64,000 nucleotides of DNA from contig DATGUP010000003.1 of NCBI GenBank assembly GCA_035301265.1, forward strand, positions 124,001 to 188,000. Direction: 5' to 3'. Each line of letters starts with the position of its first letter. Within the stretch, counting starts at the first letter, position 1. The notes beneath the pieces were generated by a model. It did not search any database. It was not told where the DNA came from and worked only from the letters and a program-made list of their open reading frames with translations. A program made the position numbers and the translations under genes. Below are positions 52,246 through 62,677 of the stretch, one piece after another. This DNA is from DATGUP01 sp035301265. GTDB lineage: Bacteria > Bacillota > Bacilli > Bacillales > Amphibacillaceae.

Positions 52246-52903
52246 ATTGATCGACATGTTTTCCAGTTCTGATCCGTCTTCCGTTGCGACATCTGTCAAG
52301 CTTTTATTATTATTAACTGTTCTATCTTTAGCACCTGGTATTTTAATAATGATGACCAGTTTTACCCGTGTTGTCGTCGTCTTAGCTTTTGTTCGCACAT
52401 CGTTAGCAACACAACAAATGCCGCCGAACCAAGTGTTGATTGGACTTGCTTTGTTTTTAACGTTTTTCATTATGGCGCCAACGTTCAGCACTGTGTATGA
52501 AGAGGCGCTCGAGCCCCTTTTTGCTGAGGAGATCACACTTGATGAAGCGTATGAACGAGCAAGTGTGCCGATGAAAGATTTTATGGCCGAACATACAAGG
52601 CAGAAAGATCTCGCTCTGTTTATGGATTATACCGAACGCGATCAACCGGAGACGGTTCAAGATATACCACTGTCAACATTGATACCGGCCTTTGCAATTA
52701 GCGAATTAAAAACGGCGTTTCAAATGGGATTTATGATCTTTGTCCCCTTTTTGATTATTGACATGGCTGTTGCCAGTGTACTCATGTCAATGGGGATGAT
52801 GATGTTGCCGCCGGTTATGATATCTCTTCCGTTTAAAATTTTGCTATTCGTTCTTGTTGATGGTTGGTATTTGGTTACGTGGTCTTTGCTTGATGGATTT
52901 TAG
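52238..52903 (+). CDS. fliP: Flagellar export gate protein FliP
   Basis: Core of the export gate. 221 residues as in B. subtilis, four membrane segments, TSFTRVVVVLAFVRTSLATQ, PAFAISELKTAFQMGF and a methionine-rich MSMGMMMLPPVMISLPFK. GGGGAAG is seven bases before the ATG at 52238; ATGs at 52223 and 52232 are in frame but fit worse. Starts within the end of fliZ. Confidence 0.96.
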   Translation: MDELIDMFSSSDPSSVATSVKLLLLLTVLSLAPGILIMMTSFTRVVVVLAFVRTSLATQQMPPNQVLIGLALFLTFFIMAPTFSTVYEEALEPLFAEEITLDEAYERASVPMKDFMAEHTRQKDLALFMDYTERDQPETVQDIPLSTLIPAFAISELKTAFQMGFMIFVPFLIIDMAVASVLMSMGMMMLPPVMISLPFKILLFVLVDGWYLVTWSLLDGF

Positions 52904-52956
52904 TTTACTGCATAAAAACGAATACTTTTAGATGAAACAGAAGAAGGTGAGCTTGC

Positions 52957-53226
52957 GTGACGAGCGAATTTGTTTTATCGGTAGCCGAAAGAGGGATTTA
53001 TACCATTCTTCTGATCGCCGGGCCTTTGCTCATTTTGGCGCTTGCTGTCGGACTGCTTGTCAGTATTTTTCAAGCGACAACGCAAATCCAGGAGCAGACA
53101 TTAGCTTTTATCCCGAAAATCGTGGCTGTGCTTATCGGGCTCGTTTTCTTTGGGCCATGGATGTTGACGCAGATTATCGAATTCACGATGGATTTATATC
53201 AAAACTTAAATAGATTTGCGGGATAA
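52957..53226 (+). CDS. fliQ: Flagellar export gate protein FliQ
   Basis: 89-residue export gate subunit with two membrane hairpins; motif GLLVSIFQATTQIQEQTLAF then IPKIVAVL. The start is GTG with AAGGTGAG upstream. fliR begins two bases after its stop. Confidence 0.96.
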   Translation: MTSEFVLSVAERGIYTILLIAGPLLILALAVGLLVSIFQATTQIQEQTLAFIPKIVAVLIGLVFFGPWMLTQIIEFTMDLYQNLNRFAG

Positions 53227-53228
53227 TT

Positions 53229-54008
53229 ATGGGTGAATATGTGAATCTATCAGCCATTCCAGTTTTTTTGCTCATTTTCGCTCGAGTGATGTCGTTTTTA
53301 ATCATGATGCCATTGTTTTCATACCGAACGATACCAACGCCATTTCGAATTGGTTTGAGCTTTTTCTTGTCTCTTCTTATGTATTATACGGTTGATACGA
53401 CAGACTTACCTTTAGAAGAAATGTATGTCGTTTTGCTTATGAAAGAAATCATCGTCGGTTTACTGATCGGTTTGTTAGCTTATTTAATTTTGTCAGCGGT
53501 GCAGATTGCCGGCGGCTTTATCGATTTTCAAATGGGCTTTGCTATTGCCAACGTTGTCGACCCGCAAACAGGTGCTCAAAGTCCTTTAATCGGTCAATAT
53601 TTTTACATTATTGCGTTGTTATTTTTATTATCGGTTGATGGGCATCATTTATTAATAGACGGGATTGTTCATAGTTATCAGTTTATTCCCTTGGATGCGC
53701 TTGTCTCATTTCAAAGTGAATCATTCCCGTCATTCATTATCGACACGTTCAACACGATGTTTATCATTGCATTTCAAATATCGATCCCGATTGTCGGCTG
53801 TATGTTTTTAGTGGACGTAGCGCTTGGAATTATCGCGCGAACAGTCCCGCAATTAAACGTGTTTGTCGTCGGTTTGCCGCTTAAAATATTCGTCAGCTTT
53901 GTTGTGATCTTCTTCTTTATGAGTTTGTATATCGTTCTTGTAAAAGCTTTGTTTCAAACAATGTTTAGCGCGATCAGGCAGCTCATGCAGCTATTCGGGG
54001 GTGCTTAA
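53229..54008 (+). CDS. fliR: Flagellar export gate protein FliR
   Basis: Export gate subunit, 259 residues, about six membrane segments. Family features: IFARVMSFLIMMPLFSYRTI, KEIIVGLLIGL, GFIDFQMGFAIANVVDPQTG. The ATG lies two bases after fliQ; the ribosome binding site is weak, suggesting translational coupling. Confidence 0.96.
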   Translation: MGEYVNLSAIPVFLLIFARVMSFLIMMPLFSYRTIPTPFRIGLSFFLSLLMYYTVDTTDLPLEEMYVVLLMKEIIVGLLIGLLAYLILSAVQIAGGFIDFQMGFAIANVVDPQTGAQSPLIGQYFYIIALLFLLSVDGHHLLIDGIVHSYQFIPLDALVSFQSESFPSFIIDTFNTMFIIAFQISIPIVGCMFLVDVALGIIARTVPQLNVFVVGLPLKIFVSFVVIFFFMSLYIVLVKALFQTMFSAIRQLMQLFGGA

Positions 54009-54010
54009 GT

Positions 54011-55090
54011 TTGCGGCTGAAGCTGGATTTACAATTTTTTGCTGAAGAAAAAACAGAAAAAGCCACACCGAAAAAAAGAGAAGATGAGCGAAGAAAGGGA
54101 AAAGTCGCTAAAAGCCAAGATATCAACACCGGATTATTGTTGTTTTTTTGTTTCCTCATGTTGTTTGTTTTTGGTGGTTCGATGAAAGATACATTGCTTT
54201 CGCTTTATGAGCAGGCTTTTACCGAATACATTCATTGGGATTTGACCGAAGATACATTGCAGCAAATCTTTTTAACCAGCACAATAGAAACCGCAAAAGT
54301 TTTAGCCCCGATCATGCTGATTGCCATTGTTGCGGGATTGATCGCCAATCTTTCGCAAATCGGTTTTCTCATCACCGCTGAACCGTTGAAATTTGATTTG
54401 AAAAAAATTGACCCGGTTCAAGGTGCTAAACGGATCTTTTCTTTACGCGCGCTCGTGGAATTATTAAAATCACTGTTCAAAATTGCGTTTATCGGTACGA
54501 TTACCTTTGCGATTATCTGGATGTACAAAGACGACATGATGGAGATGGCCTTGAAAAATGCGGATAGTGCGCTTCTATTTTTTGGCCGGATGACGATTAT
54601 TATGGGCATTGCTTCAGCATTAGCGCTATTGTTTTTGGCGGTTTTCGATTATGCTTACCAACGTTACGATTACGAAAAAAGCATCCGCATGTCGAAACAA
54701 GACATTAAAGACGAACAGAAGAACATCGAAGGCGATCCGCTGATTAAATCAAAAATTAAAGAAAGACAGCAACAGATGGCGACGCGTCGGATGATGAGCG
54801 AAGTGCCAAAGGCAGATGTTGTCATCACCAACCCAACCCATTATGCCGTAGCTATCAAATACGATGAAAAACAAGCAAGCGCACCATACATTGTCGCTAA
54901 AGGCACTGATTATTTGGCCGTTAAAATTAAGGACGTAGCCAAAGCAAACAATGTTATGACCGTTGAAAACCGGCCGCTAGCTCGTTCGTTATATGCCGCT
55001 GTCGATATCGGCGATGTCATACCTGAATCATTCTATCAGGCTGTAGCAGAAATTCTCGCTTATGTTTACAGGGTGGAGAAAAAGATTTGA
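54011..55090 (+). CDS. flhB: Flagellar export switch protein FlhB
   Basis: Export apparatus protein that changes substrate specificity after self-cleavage. Four membrane segments (about 30-215), then a cytoplasmic domain with the cleavage motif NPTH at 274-277 followed by YAVAIKYDEKQASAPYIVAK. 359 residues. The start is TTG with GGGGGTG upstream. FliK acts on this domain; ylqH at 28079 is a free-standing homologue of it. Confidence 0.97.
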   Translation: MRLKLDLQFFAEEKTEKATPKKREDERRKGKVAKSQDINTGLLLFFCFLMLFVFGGSMKDTLLSLYEQAFTEYIHWDLTEDTLQQIFLTSTIETAKVLAPIMLIAIVAGLIANLSQIGFLITAEPLKFDLKKIDPVQGAKRIFSLRALVELLKSLFKIAFIGTITFAIIWMYKDDMMEMALKNADSALLFFGRMTIIMGIASALALLFLAVFDYAYQRYDYEKSIRMSKQDIKDEQKNIEGDPLIKSKIKERQQQMATRRMMSEVPKADVVITNPTHYAVAIKYDEKQASAPYIVAKGTDYLAVKIKDVAKANNVMTVENRPLARSLYAAVDIGDVIPESFYQAVAEILAYVYRVEKKI

Positions 55091-55108
55091 ACATAGAGGG
55101 GGAGAGCG

Positions 55109-57145
55109 ATGAAAGCACGTGATTTATCCGTTCTTTTAGGGGTTATTTTAATCATCATTATGCTTGTCATTCCATTGCCCGGGTGGTTGCTAAGCTTTCT
55201 TATACTTTGCAATATTTCTTTGGCGCTTATTGTCATCCTTGTTTCTATGAATACACAGGAAGCATTACAATTTTCGATATTTCCGTCTCTCCTCTTGTTG
55301 TTGACCCTGTTTAGATTAGGTCTCAACGTATCCACGACCCGATCGATTTTATCAAAAGCGGATGCTGGTGGGGTTGTTGATACGTTTGGTTCATTTGTGA
55401 TCGGCAACAACCCACTCGTTGGCTTTGTCGTCTTTGCCATTCTAGTCATTATTCAATTTCTGGTGATTACAAAAGGGGCTGAACGTGTGTCAGAAGTCGC
55501 GGCCCGCTTTACCTTGGATGCTATGCCGGGGAAACAAATGAGCATTGATGCTGATTTAAACGCTGGTTTAATCTCCGAACAACAGGCGAAAGAGCGCCGT
55601 GAAAAAATCGAAAAAGAAGCCGATTTTTACGGAGCGATGGACGGGGCGAGCAAATTCGTTAAAGGGGATGCCATCGCGGGTATTATCATTGTACTCGTTA
55701 ACATCATATTCGGGCTCATCATCGGCATGATACAACTCGATTTAACATTCGCTGAGGCGATTGACACATATATGCGCTTGACAGTTGGCGATGGGCTTGT
55801 TAGTCAAATACCAGCGTTGTTAATTGCAACGGCTACCGGTATTGTCGTTACGCGGGTTGCAACTGAAGGCAATTTAGGAAGCGATGTGACCGGGCAGTTG
55901 TTGCAATATCCCAAGCTTTTATATGTTGCTGCGGGGACAATTTTTCTTTTAGGATTAACACCGATTAACTTTTTATTAACTACGGTAATCGCTCTATTAT
56001 TAGCCCTCAGCGGATATTACTTGCAGCGTGAAGCGCAAACAACAGACCAACCGGATGTCGAAGAACAAGAAGAAGCGGAAACATCAGCCATGCAATCGCC
56101 TGAGAATGTCGTCAATTTATTGAGCATGGATCCGATTGAGTTTGAATTTGGTTACGCCCTTATCCCTTTAGTAGATGCAAGCCAAGGTGGCGATTTATTA
56201 GATCGCATCGTTATGATTCGCAAACAGCTCGCGATTGAACTCGGCATTGTCATCCCGGTTGTTCGCGTACGTGATAATATTCAATTGCATCCCAATGAGT
56301 ATCGGCTGCGGATCAGAGGAAATGAAGTCGCTTCAGGAGAACTAATGCTTGATCACTATCTGGCCATGGCTCCTGATATGGATGCAGACGATGGCATTGA
56401 AGGGATAGACACAACTGAGCCAGCATTTGGGCTGCCGGCTAAATGGATCCCAGAAGATCTTAAAGATGAGGCAGAACTGTCCGGCTATACCGTCGTTGAT
56501 CCGCCGTCGGTTGTATCAACCCATATGACGGAAATTTTCAGGCGGCATGCGCATGAATTACTCGGTCGTAAAGAAACAAAACAGTTGATTGATCATTTAC
56601 GCGAAGACAATTCGATTCTCGTTGACGAAGTTACACCCGAGCCTTTAGCAATTGGCGATGTACAAAAAGTCTTAGCTAAGCTTTTAAAAGAAAATATCTC
56701 CATTCGCAACTTGCCAGTCATTTTTGAAACACTCGCTGATTTTGCGAAGATGACAAACGACACCGATTTATTAACAGAATATGTGCGACAGGCCTTGTCA
56801 GCGCAAATTACAAAACAGTACGCCTCTAGCGATAAGACACTCAAAGTGATTACGGTATCCGGTGAGGTTGAAAAGCTGATCGCTGAACATATTCAACAAA
56901 CTGAACACGGTAATTACTTAGCGCTTGACCCTACAACGCAAGAGACTATTATCAAAGCGATTCACGAGGAAGTGGACAAGCTTGCATTAGAAGAAGAAAC
57001 ACCTATTGTGCTGTGTTCCCCCGCGATACGCATGTATTTAAAACAGCTATTAGATCGGTTTTTACCACAGGTGGTCGTTTTGTCCTATAATGAACTTGAA
57101 CCAGATGTGCAAATCCAAAGTGTTGGGGTGGTGAATGCAGCATGA
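55109..57145 (+). CDS. flhA: Flagellar export protein FlhA
   Basis: Largest export gate subunit: about eight membrane segments in the first 320 residues with the conserved FHIPEP-type loop (RFTLDAMPGKQMSIDADLNA), and a cytoplasmic substrate-docking domain (about 345-678). 678 residues. GAGGGGGAG precedes the ATG. Overlaps flhF by four bases. Confidence 0.97.
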   Translation: MKARDLSVLLGVILIIIMLVIPLPGWLLSFLILCNISLALIVILVSMNTQEALQFSIFPSLLLLLTLFRLGLNVSTTRSILSKADAGGVVDTFGSFVIGNNPLVGFVVFAILVIIQFLVITKGAERVSEVAARFTLDAMPGKQMSIDADLNAGLISEQQAKERREKIEKEADFYGAMDGASKFVKGDAIAGIIIVLVNIIFGLIIGMIQLDLTFAEAIDTYMRLTVGDGLVSQIPALLIATATGIVVTRVATEGNLGSDVTGQLLQYPKLLYVAAGTIFLLGLTPINFLLTTVIALLLALSGYYLQREAQTTDQPDVEEQEEAETSAMQSPENVVNLLSMDPIEFEFGYALIPLVDASQGGDLLDRIVMIRKQLAIELGIVIPVVRVRDNIQLHPNEYRLRIRGNEVASGELMLDHYLAMAPDMDADDGIEGIDTTEPAFGLPAKWIPEDLKDEAELSGYTVVDPPSVVSTHMTEIFRRHAHELLGRKETKQLIDHLREDNSILVDEVTPEPLAIGDVQKVLAKLLKENISIRNLPVIFETLADFAKMTNDTDLLTEYVRQALSAQITKQYASSDKTLKVITVSGEVEKLIAEHIQQTEHGNYLALDPTTQETIIKAIHEEVDKLALEEETPIVLCSPAIRMYLKQLLDRFLPQVVVLSYNELEPDVQIQSVGVVNAA

Positions 57146-58260
57146 AAATAAAAAAATACGTGGCACCGACAATGCCGGAAGCGATGCGTAAAATAAGGAA
57201 AGATCTCGGATCGGATGCGGTCATTTTAAATTCAAAAGAAGTGCGCAACGGCGGATTTTTAGGCCTTTTTAAAAAAAGAAACATTGAGGTGATCGCTGCA
57301 CTAGATCCTGAGCCTGAAAAGCGGGAAAAAAAGGCAACCCCTTCCTCTCAATCTTATCCTATGCCAAAAAGGCCGCATCTAGAAAATGAAAACCGGTCTG
57401 TATTAGATGAAATTCAACATTTAAAAAAATTAATCGCACAGCAAAATCGTCAATTTGATAGCTATCCACCTGATTATCAAGTTGTGTTTCAATATTTACT
57501 AGACCAAGAATTGGAAGAAGATCTAGCTCGAGAAATCGTGGATGCCGTTGTCAATAAGCATGAAGAACAAAAAGATCAAAAAGCGTTCAATGAAATATTA
57601 GAAGATACGCGCTTGGAAATAACAAAGCGGCTTAAAACCTTGTCGTTCACTGGCATAACTTTTGATAAACAGATAGTTCATTTTGTCGGACCGACCGGGG
57701 TTGGTAAAACAACAACGTTAGCAAAAGTGGCAGCGCACAATATGCTCAAACAGCGTAAACAAATCGCTTTTGTTACTGTCGATACATATCGAATCGCAGC
57801 TATCGACCAATTAAGAACATACGCCGATATATTAGATGTACCGCTCGAAGTTGCCTACGATATCAATGATTATCTGCAAGCTCTGGATCAATTCAAAGAT
57901 TATGATTTAATTTTGGTCGACACTGCGGGGCGGAATTTTCGCGATAAACGATATATTAATGAACTTAAACAAAGCATTGTTTTCAATGACACAGTCGAAA
58001 CATATCTCGTATTATCCGTGACAGCTAAAGCTAAAGATATTCTCGATGTGTATGAACAATTTCGTCAGATTCCGATTAAGGAATTGATTTTTACGAAAGT
58101 GGATGAAACAAATCAATACGGCAGTATTCTCAACCTCGCTTTAAAACATCAGCTTGGTGTGGCTTGTCTGACAAACGGACAAAATGTGCCCGATGATATT
58201 ATCACGCCGTCACCAGAGATGATCAGTTCGTATGTGATGGGTGGTTATTACGATGTGTGA
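57142..58260 (+). CDS. flhF: Flagellar GTPase FlhF
   Basis: Third SRP-type GTPase, sets flagellar position. A basic B domain (about 1-115), N domain, and G domain with GPTGVGKTTTLAKVA at about 183-197, DTYRIAAIDQLRTYA and DTAGRNFRD. 372 residues. The 3' end overlaps flhG by eight bases, matching their known functional pairing. Confidence 0.97.
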   Translation: MKIKKYVAPTMPEAMRKIRKDLGSDAVILNSKEVRNGGFLGLFKKRNIEVIAALDPEPEKREKKATPSSQSYPMPKRPHLENENRSVLDEIQHLKKLIAQQNRQFDSYPPDYQVVFQYLLDQELEEDLAREIVDAVVNKHEEQKDQKAFNEILEDTRLEITKRLKTLSFTGITFDKQIVHFVGPTGVGKTTTLAKVAAHNMLKQRKQIAFVTVDTYRIAAIDQLRTYADILDVPLEVAYDINDYLQALDQFKDYDLILVDTAGRNFRDKRYINELKQSIVFNDTVETYLVLSVTAKAKDILDVYEQFRQIPIKELIFTKVDETNQYGSILNLALKHQLGVACLTNGQNVPDDIITPSPEMISSYVMGGYYDV

Positions 58261-59113
58261 TCAAGCAGCTGGATTGAGAAGACGTCTTGCTTTTAAAAAA
58301 GATGCAAAACAGGCAAAAGCAATCGCCGTTGTCAGTGGTAAAGGAGGGGTGGGCAAATCAAGCATTTCGCTTAACTTTTCACTTGAATTGTTGAGAAGAG
58401 AGAAGAAAGTTTTATTGATGGACATGGATATCGGCATGGGAAACATTGATATATTGCTCGGGTTAAATCCGAAATATACGGTTATGGATATGTTTATTCA
58501 TCGTTTATCGATCCACGATATCATTGAAACGGGGCCAAACGGCCTTGCCTACATTGCCGGCGGCAGTGCTTTGAATACCTTTTTCACTATGGACCAAACC
58601 CGGCAAGAGTACTTTTTTCAACAGTTCGGGCAATTGACCGAACTTTATGATTACATCATTTTTGATATGGGAGCTGGGGCAACTAATGACAGTTTATTCT
58701 TTATAACCGCAGCTGATGAATGCATCGTTGTCACAACGCCTGAACCAACGTCGATCACCGATGCCTACAGCATGATTAAACATATTGTTAACAACAGAAA
58801 CAATCTTCCAATCTATATCATTATGAATCGCTCTACAGATTATAAGAAGGGTGAAAAGGCGCTTGAACGTTTTCAGCACGTCATTTGGCATTTTTTACAT
58901 AAAGAAGTTCATATGATGGGCATTTTGCCGGATGATAAAATTGTCTCAACAGCCGTAACAAAACAAAAACCTTTTACGATGTTAAATGCAAAAGCGGGTA
59001 TTTCCAAGGCATTAAAAGCTTTAGTCGAAAATTATTTATACGGAAAACCTATGCCAAACAAGCAAGCAGCTTTTTCCTTTGTAGAAAGGCTGCGCAATAT
59101 GATCGCGAGGTAA
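58253..59113 (+). CDS. flhG: Flagellar number regulator FlhG (YlxH, MinD-like)
   Basis: MinD/ParA-type ATPase that regulates FlhF and C-ring assembly. Deviant Walker A SGKGGVGKSS at about 28-37, MDMDIGMGNIDILLG, and a C-terminal membrane-targeting helix (about 265-286, SFVERLRNMIAR). The N-terminus DQAAGLRRRLAF matches the FlhF-activating DQAxxLR motif. GGGTGG supports the ATG at 58253 rather than the GTG at 58241; 286 residues. Confidence 0.95.
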   Translation: MCDQAAGLRRRLAFKKDAKQAKAIAVVSGKGGVGKSSISLNFSLELLRREKKVLLMDMDIGMGNIDILLGLNPKYTVMDMFIHRLSIHDIIETGPNGLAYIAGGSALNTFFTMDQTRQEYFFQQFGQLTELYDYIIFDMGAGATNDSLFFITAADECIVVTTPEPTSITDAYSMIKHIVNNRNNLPIYIIMNRSTDYKKGEKALERFQHVIWHFLHKEVHMMGILPDDKIVSTAVTKQKPFTMLNAKAGISKALKALVENYLYGKPMPNKQAAFSFVERLRNMIAR

Positions 59114-59118
59114 TGCAT

Positions 59119-60204
59119 ATGGGTTCAATACGAACAATCGTTATTGACGACTCTCCGTTCATGCGAAAAACGATCAGCGATATTTTATCGAGCGACAGTC
59201 GAGTGAACGTAATAGCGACTGCCAGCGATGGGGAAGAAGGCGTGCAAAAAATATATAAATATTCCCCAGATGTCGTTACGTTAGATGTAGAGATGCCTAA
59301 ATTAGATGGCATGGCGACATTAAAAAAAATTATGGATACAAAGCCAACGCCCGTGATAATGCTATCAGGCACAACAAGCGCGAATGCAGCGAAAACGGTA
59401 CAAGCGATTTCTAATGGCGCCGTCGATTTTATTGCTAAACCTTGCGGAACGATCCGACTCGACACAATCAAGCAGCAGATAATCGATAAAGTTATCGCTG
59501 CCGCTAGCGCAGCATTGCCTCGGCAGCCGCAAGGCGAAACACTTCGAGTCGGAATGAAAAAACAAAAAGAATCATTGGCATGGTCCCATGCCCGAACGAT
59601 TGTTGCGATTGGCGCCTCAACGGGTGGACCGCGTGCATTGCAGCGAATTCTTTCAGATCTTCCGGAAGATTTTTCCGCCCCGATATGCATTGTTCAACAT
59701 ATGCCAAAAGGATTTACGACATCGCTGGCAGAACGCTTGAACACGTTGAATCGAATGCATGTTAAAGAGGCCGTTCACGGTGAGGTCATACGCGAAAGGA
59801 CAGTTTACATCGCACCGGGAGACACCCATCTACAAATAGCGGATTGGGGAAAAGGACACATGCTCAAATTGACGAAACAACCGTTAAGAAATGGCCATAG
59901 ACCATCGGTTGATGTGCTGTTTGAATCGTTGGCGACGATACAAGATGTCAATAAACTAGCCATCGTGTTAACAGGGATGGGAAGCGACGGAGCACAAGGG
60001 ATTACTTCTTTAAAAACGACGGATAAAAACGCTGTTGTGATCGCAGAATCCGCAACATCATCCGTTGTTTATGGTATGCCGAAAGCAGCATTGCAAACAA
60101 ACCATGTTAATTATAGTGTACATTTGCACCGCATCGGGAGTATGATGGCCGAGTTGATCAATAGGCCGAAGGGGGATGTAAAATGGATACAACACAATAC
60201 TTAG
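59119..60204 (+). CDS. cheB: Protein-glutamate methylesterase/deamidase CheB
   Basis: Demethylates and deamidates chemoreceptors. Receiver domain with Asp56 (DVEMPKLDG) and a methylesterase domain with Ser167 in GASTGGPRAL, VQHMPKGFT and TGMGSDGAQG. GAGG fits the ATG at 59119 (361 residues) better than the ATG at 59113. No cheR lies nearby; in B. subtilis it is elsewhere too. Overlaps cheA by 22 bases. Confidence 0.96.
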   Translation: MGSIRTIVIDDSPFMRKTISDILSSDSRVNVIATASDGEEGVQKIYKYSPDVVTLDVEMPKLDGMATLKKIMDTKPTPVIMLSGTTSANAAKTVQAISNGAVDFIAKPCGTIRLDTIKQQIIDKVIAAASAALPRQPQGETLRVGMKKQKESLAWSHARTIVAIGASTGGPRALQRILSDLPEDFSAPICIVQHMPKGFTTSLAERLNTLNRMHVKEAVHGEVIRERTVYIAPGDTHLQIADWGKGHMLKLTKQPLRNGHRPSVDVLFESLATIQDVNKLAIVLTGMGSDGAQGITSLKTTDKNAVVIAESATSSVVYGMPKAALQTNHVNYSVHLHRIGSMMAELINRPKGDVKWIQHNT

Positions 60205-62177
60205 ACGTTTTCATTGACGAAAGCCGTGAACACTTAGAAGTTCTTTCAAATCAGTTATTAGCGTTAGAAAAACATCCACAGGAAAAGGAAATCGTCGAAG
60301 AAATTTTCCGAGCGGCGCATACGTTGAAAGGGATGTCCGCAACGATGGGTTACCATGATTTATCGGACTTAACCCACAGATTAGAAAATGTGCTCGATGG
60401 TATCCGATCTGACAAAATAACGGTAGATGCTTCATTGATCGATGTTTTATTTAACGCACTGGATCATTTGGAATCCATAATCGAGGATATTGAAAGGGGT
60501 GGCAGCGGCAACAGGGATATCACTGAAACGGTAGCTCGTCTAGAACGTATTGAAAAGGGAGAAAAGATAGAAGATGAAAAAGAGCAACCAACCGAAGAGC
60601 TTTCTATGGTTTTAGATGAATTTGAACAATCTATCTTAAACGAAGCCAAAGAACGTGGATTTGCTAACTACGAGATTACAGTACAGCTTCGCAAAGATTG
60701 CTTGCTAAAAGGCGCGCGTGTGTTTATGGTGTTCGACATACTGGAAAAACACGGAGAAGTGATTAAATCGACGCCGTCTGTTACCGATTTAGAAGAAGAA
60801 AATTTCGATAACGTCTTTTCCGTTATATTCGTGTCAACGCATGCCAAAGAAGAGTTAGAAACGGTGATTAAGCAAGTTGCGGAAATTGAACATGTCGCTG
60901 TTCGCCCGTTTACCATTACGGTCAATGAAAAGCAAAAACAAAGCGATAAACTAAAAGCGGAGCAGGCTGCATTATCTGATCAACAAGGAACAGATTCGCA
61001 CGAGCCAGCCCGAACAAAAAACCGAATGGGTAAAACGATACGAGTGAACATCGAGCGACTCGATGCGTTGATGAATTTGTTTGAAGAATTGGTGATTGAC
61101 CGCAGCCGATTGGAGCAGATCGCTCACGATCTGAATCATCAGGAACTTCAAGAAACAGTCGAGCATATGTCACGTGTTTCGAGCGACTTGCAAAATATTA
61201 TTCTCACCATGCGTATGGTGCCGATTGAACAAGTATTCAATCGCTTTCCACGGATGATCCGTCAGCTTGCTCGAGAACTGAACAAGCAAGTTGAGATCGA
61301 CATTATCGGTGCAGATACTGAACTCGATCGCACTGTCATTGACGAAATTGGCGATCCGCTTATTCACCTCGTGCGAAATGCGATGGATCATGGGATCGAA
61401 ACGCCTGAAGAACGGCGCCAAAAAGGAAAGCCGGAACAAGGAACGATCGTCCTTCAAGCCTATCATAGTGGGAATCATGTTTTTATCCAGATCTCAGATG
61501 ACGGTGCAGGTATCAATCGGGATAAGGTGTTGGCAAAAGCGATCGAGAATGGTGTCATCAACGAAGAGGAAGGGAAAACATTAACCGATAAGCAAATTTA
61601 TGAACTCATCATGGCTAGCGGATTTTCAACAGCCGATAGAGTATCGGATATTTCAGGTCGCGGCGTAGGTCTTGATGTTGTAAAAAACACAATCGAGTCA
61701 CTGGGTGGCCGTATAACGGTTGATGCTAAGCCTGATCATGGGTCTACGTTTTTAATCCAACTTCCTCTCACCTTGTCCATAATGTCTGTCCTATTGGTTA
61801 AATTAAACGATGAAACATATGCTATACCTTTATCTTCCATTATGGAAACCGTTGTTGTGCATAGAGATAACATCTTGCATGCGCATCATAAAAAAGTTAT
61901 CGATTTTCGTGGCAACGTCGTCCCACTTGTGTTTTTAAACGATATATTTCAAACGGGGGGGATTTGTAAAACGAATGATGATTATTTTTCCATTGTCGTT
62001 GTGCGTAAAGGTGAGCAAATGACCGGGCTTGTAGTCGATTCGTTCATCGGCCAGCAGGAGGTTGTATTAAAATCATTGGGGAATTATTTGACAAATGTTT
62101 TTGCTATATTGGGTGCAACGATACTCGGTGATGGACAAGTCGTGCTGATTATCGATAGCAATGCGTTTGTCAAGTAA
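60183..62177 (+). CDS. cheA: Chemotaxis histidine kinase CheA
   Basis: Receptor-coupled kinase for CheY and CheB. 664 residues: HPt domain with His46 in AAHTLKGMSATMG, a P2 CheY-binding domain (about 150-250), dimerisation helices (near 285-350), an ATPase domain (LVRNAMDHGIE, DDGAGI, ISGRGVGLDVVK) and a CheW-like domain (about 530-664). AAGGGGGATG precedes the ATG. Confidence 0.97.
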   Translation: MDTTQYLDVFIDESREHLEVLSNQLLALEKHPQEKEIVEEIFRAAHTLKGMSATMGYHDLSDLTHRLENVLDGIRSDKITVDASLIDVLFNALDHLESIIEDIERGGSGNRDITETVARLERIEKGEKIEDEKEQPTEELSMVLDEFEQSILNEAKERGFANYEITVQLRKDCLLKGARVFMVFDILEKHGEVIKSTPSVTDLEEENFDNVFSVIFVSTHAKEELETVIKQVAEIEHVAVRPFTITVNEKQKQSDKLKAEQAALSDQQGTDSHEPARTKNRMGKTIRVNIERLDALMNLFEELVIDRSRLEQIAHDLNHQELQETVEHMSRVSSDLQNIILTMRMVPIEQVFNRFPRMIRQLARELNKQVEIDIIGADTELDRTVIDEIGDPLIHLVRNAMDHGIETPEERRQKGKPEQGTIVLQAYHSGNHVFIQISDDGAGINRDKVLAKAIENGVINEEEGKTLTDKQIYELIMASGFSTADRVSDISGRGVGLDVVKNTIESLGGRITVDAKPDHGSTFLIQLPLTLSIMSVLLVKLNDETYAIPLSSIMETVVVHRDNILHAHHKKVIDFRGNVVPLVFLNDIFQTGGICKTNDDYFSIVVVRKGEQMTGLVVDSFIGQQEVVLKSLGNYLTNVFAILGATILGDGQVVLIIDSNAFVK

Positions 62178-62203
62178 ACTAAACAAATAGAGGAGGAATG
62201 ACA

Positions 62204-62677
62204 ATGGACAAAGGATCTACCGCGGAACAAAAGGTGATTGTTTTTCAGCTAGAAGATGAAGAGTATGCGGTCCCGGTTGGACAGGTCGGCTCCATCGAAC
62301 GGATCGAGCCGATTACACGTGTACCGCAAACGGCAGCATTTGTAAAAGGAGTGATTAATCTCCGTGGTGTAGTGACGCCGATTATCGACTTAAGAACACG
62401 TTTTGGGCTAGAAGAAGCGGAATACAGCGATTCAACTCGTATTATTATTATCCATATGGATGAGATGGAAGTCGGTTTAATTGTCGACAGTGCGAACGAT
62501 GTGATCGATATTCCGCACGATGCGATTGAGCCAGCTCCAGAAGTTGTAGGGGCGGTGGATGTCGATTATATTAAAGGTGTGGCCAAACTGGAAAACCGGT
62601 TGCTTATTCTACTCGATTTGGAAAAAGTTTTGTCAAAAGATGAAATGGCCGAATTAAAAACCGTGGAGCGATCATGA
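62204..62677 (+). CDS. cheW: Chemotaxis coupling protein CheW
   Basis: Links CheA to receptors. 157 residues with FQLEDEEYAVPVGQVGSIER and VKGVINLRGVVTPIIDLRTR. AGGAGG at 62191-62196 leaves one base to the ATG at 62198 but seven to the ATG at 62204, so the latter is preferred. Overlaps cheC by four bases. Confidence 0.96.
   Translation: MDKGSTAEQKVIVFQLEDEEYAVPVGQVGSIERIEPITRVPQTAAFVKGVINLRGVVTPIIDLRTRFGLEEAEYSDSTRIIIIHMDEMEVGLIVDSANDVIDIPHDAIEPAPEVVGAVDVDYIKGVAKLENRLLILLDLEKVLSKDEMAELKTVERS

Noticed and set aside
52932..53213. 93-codon frame overlapping fliQ
   Set aside because: fliQ in the other frame has the family sequence and a proper GTG start; this is its shadow.
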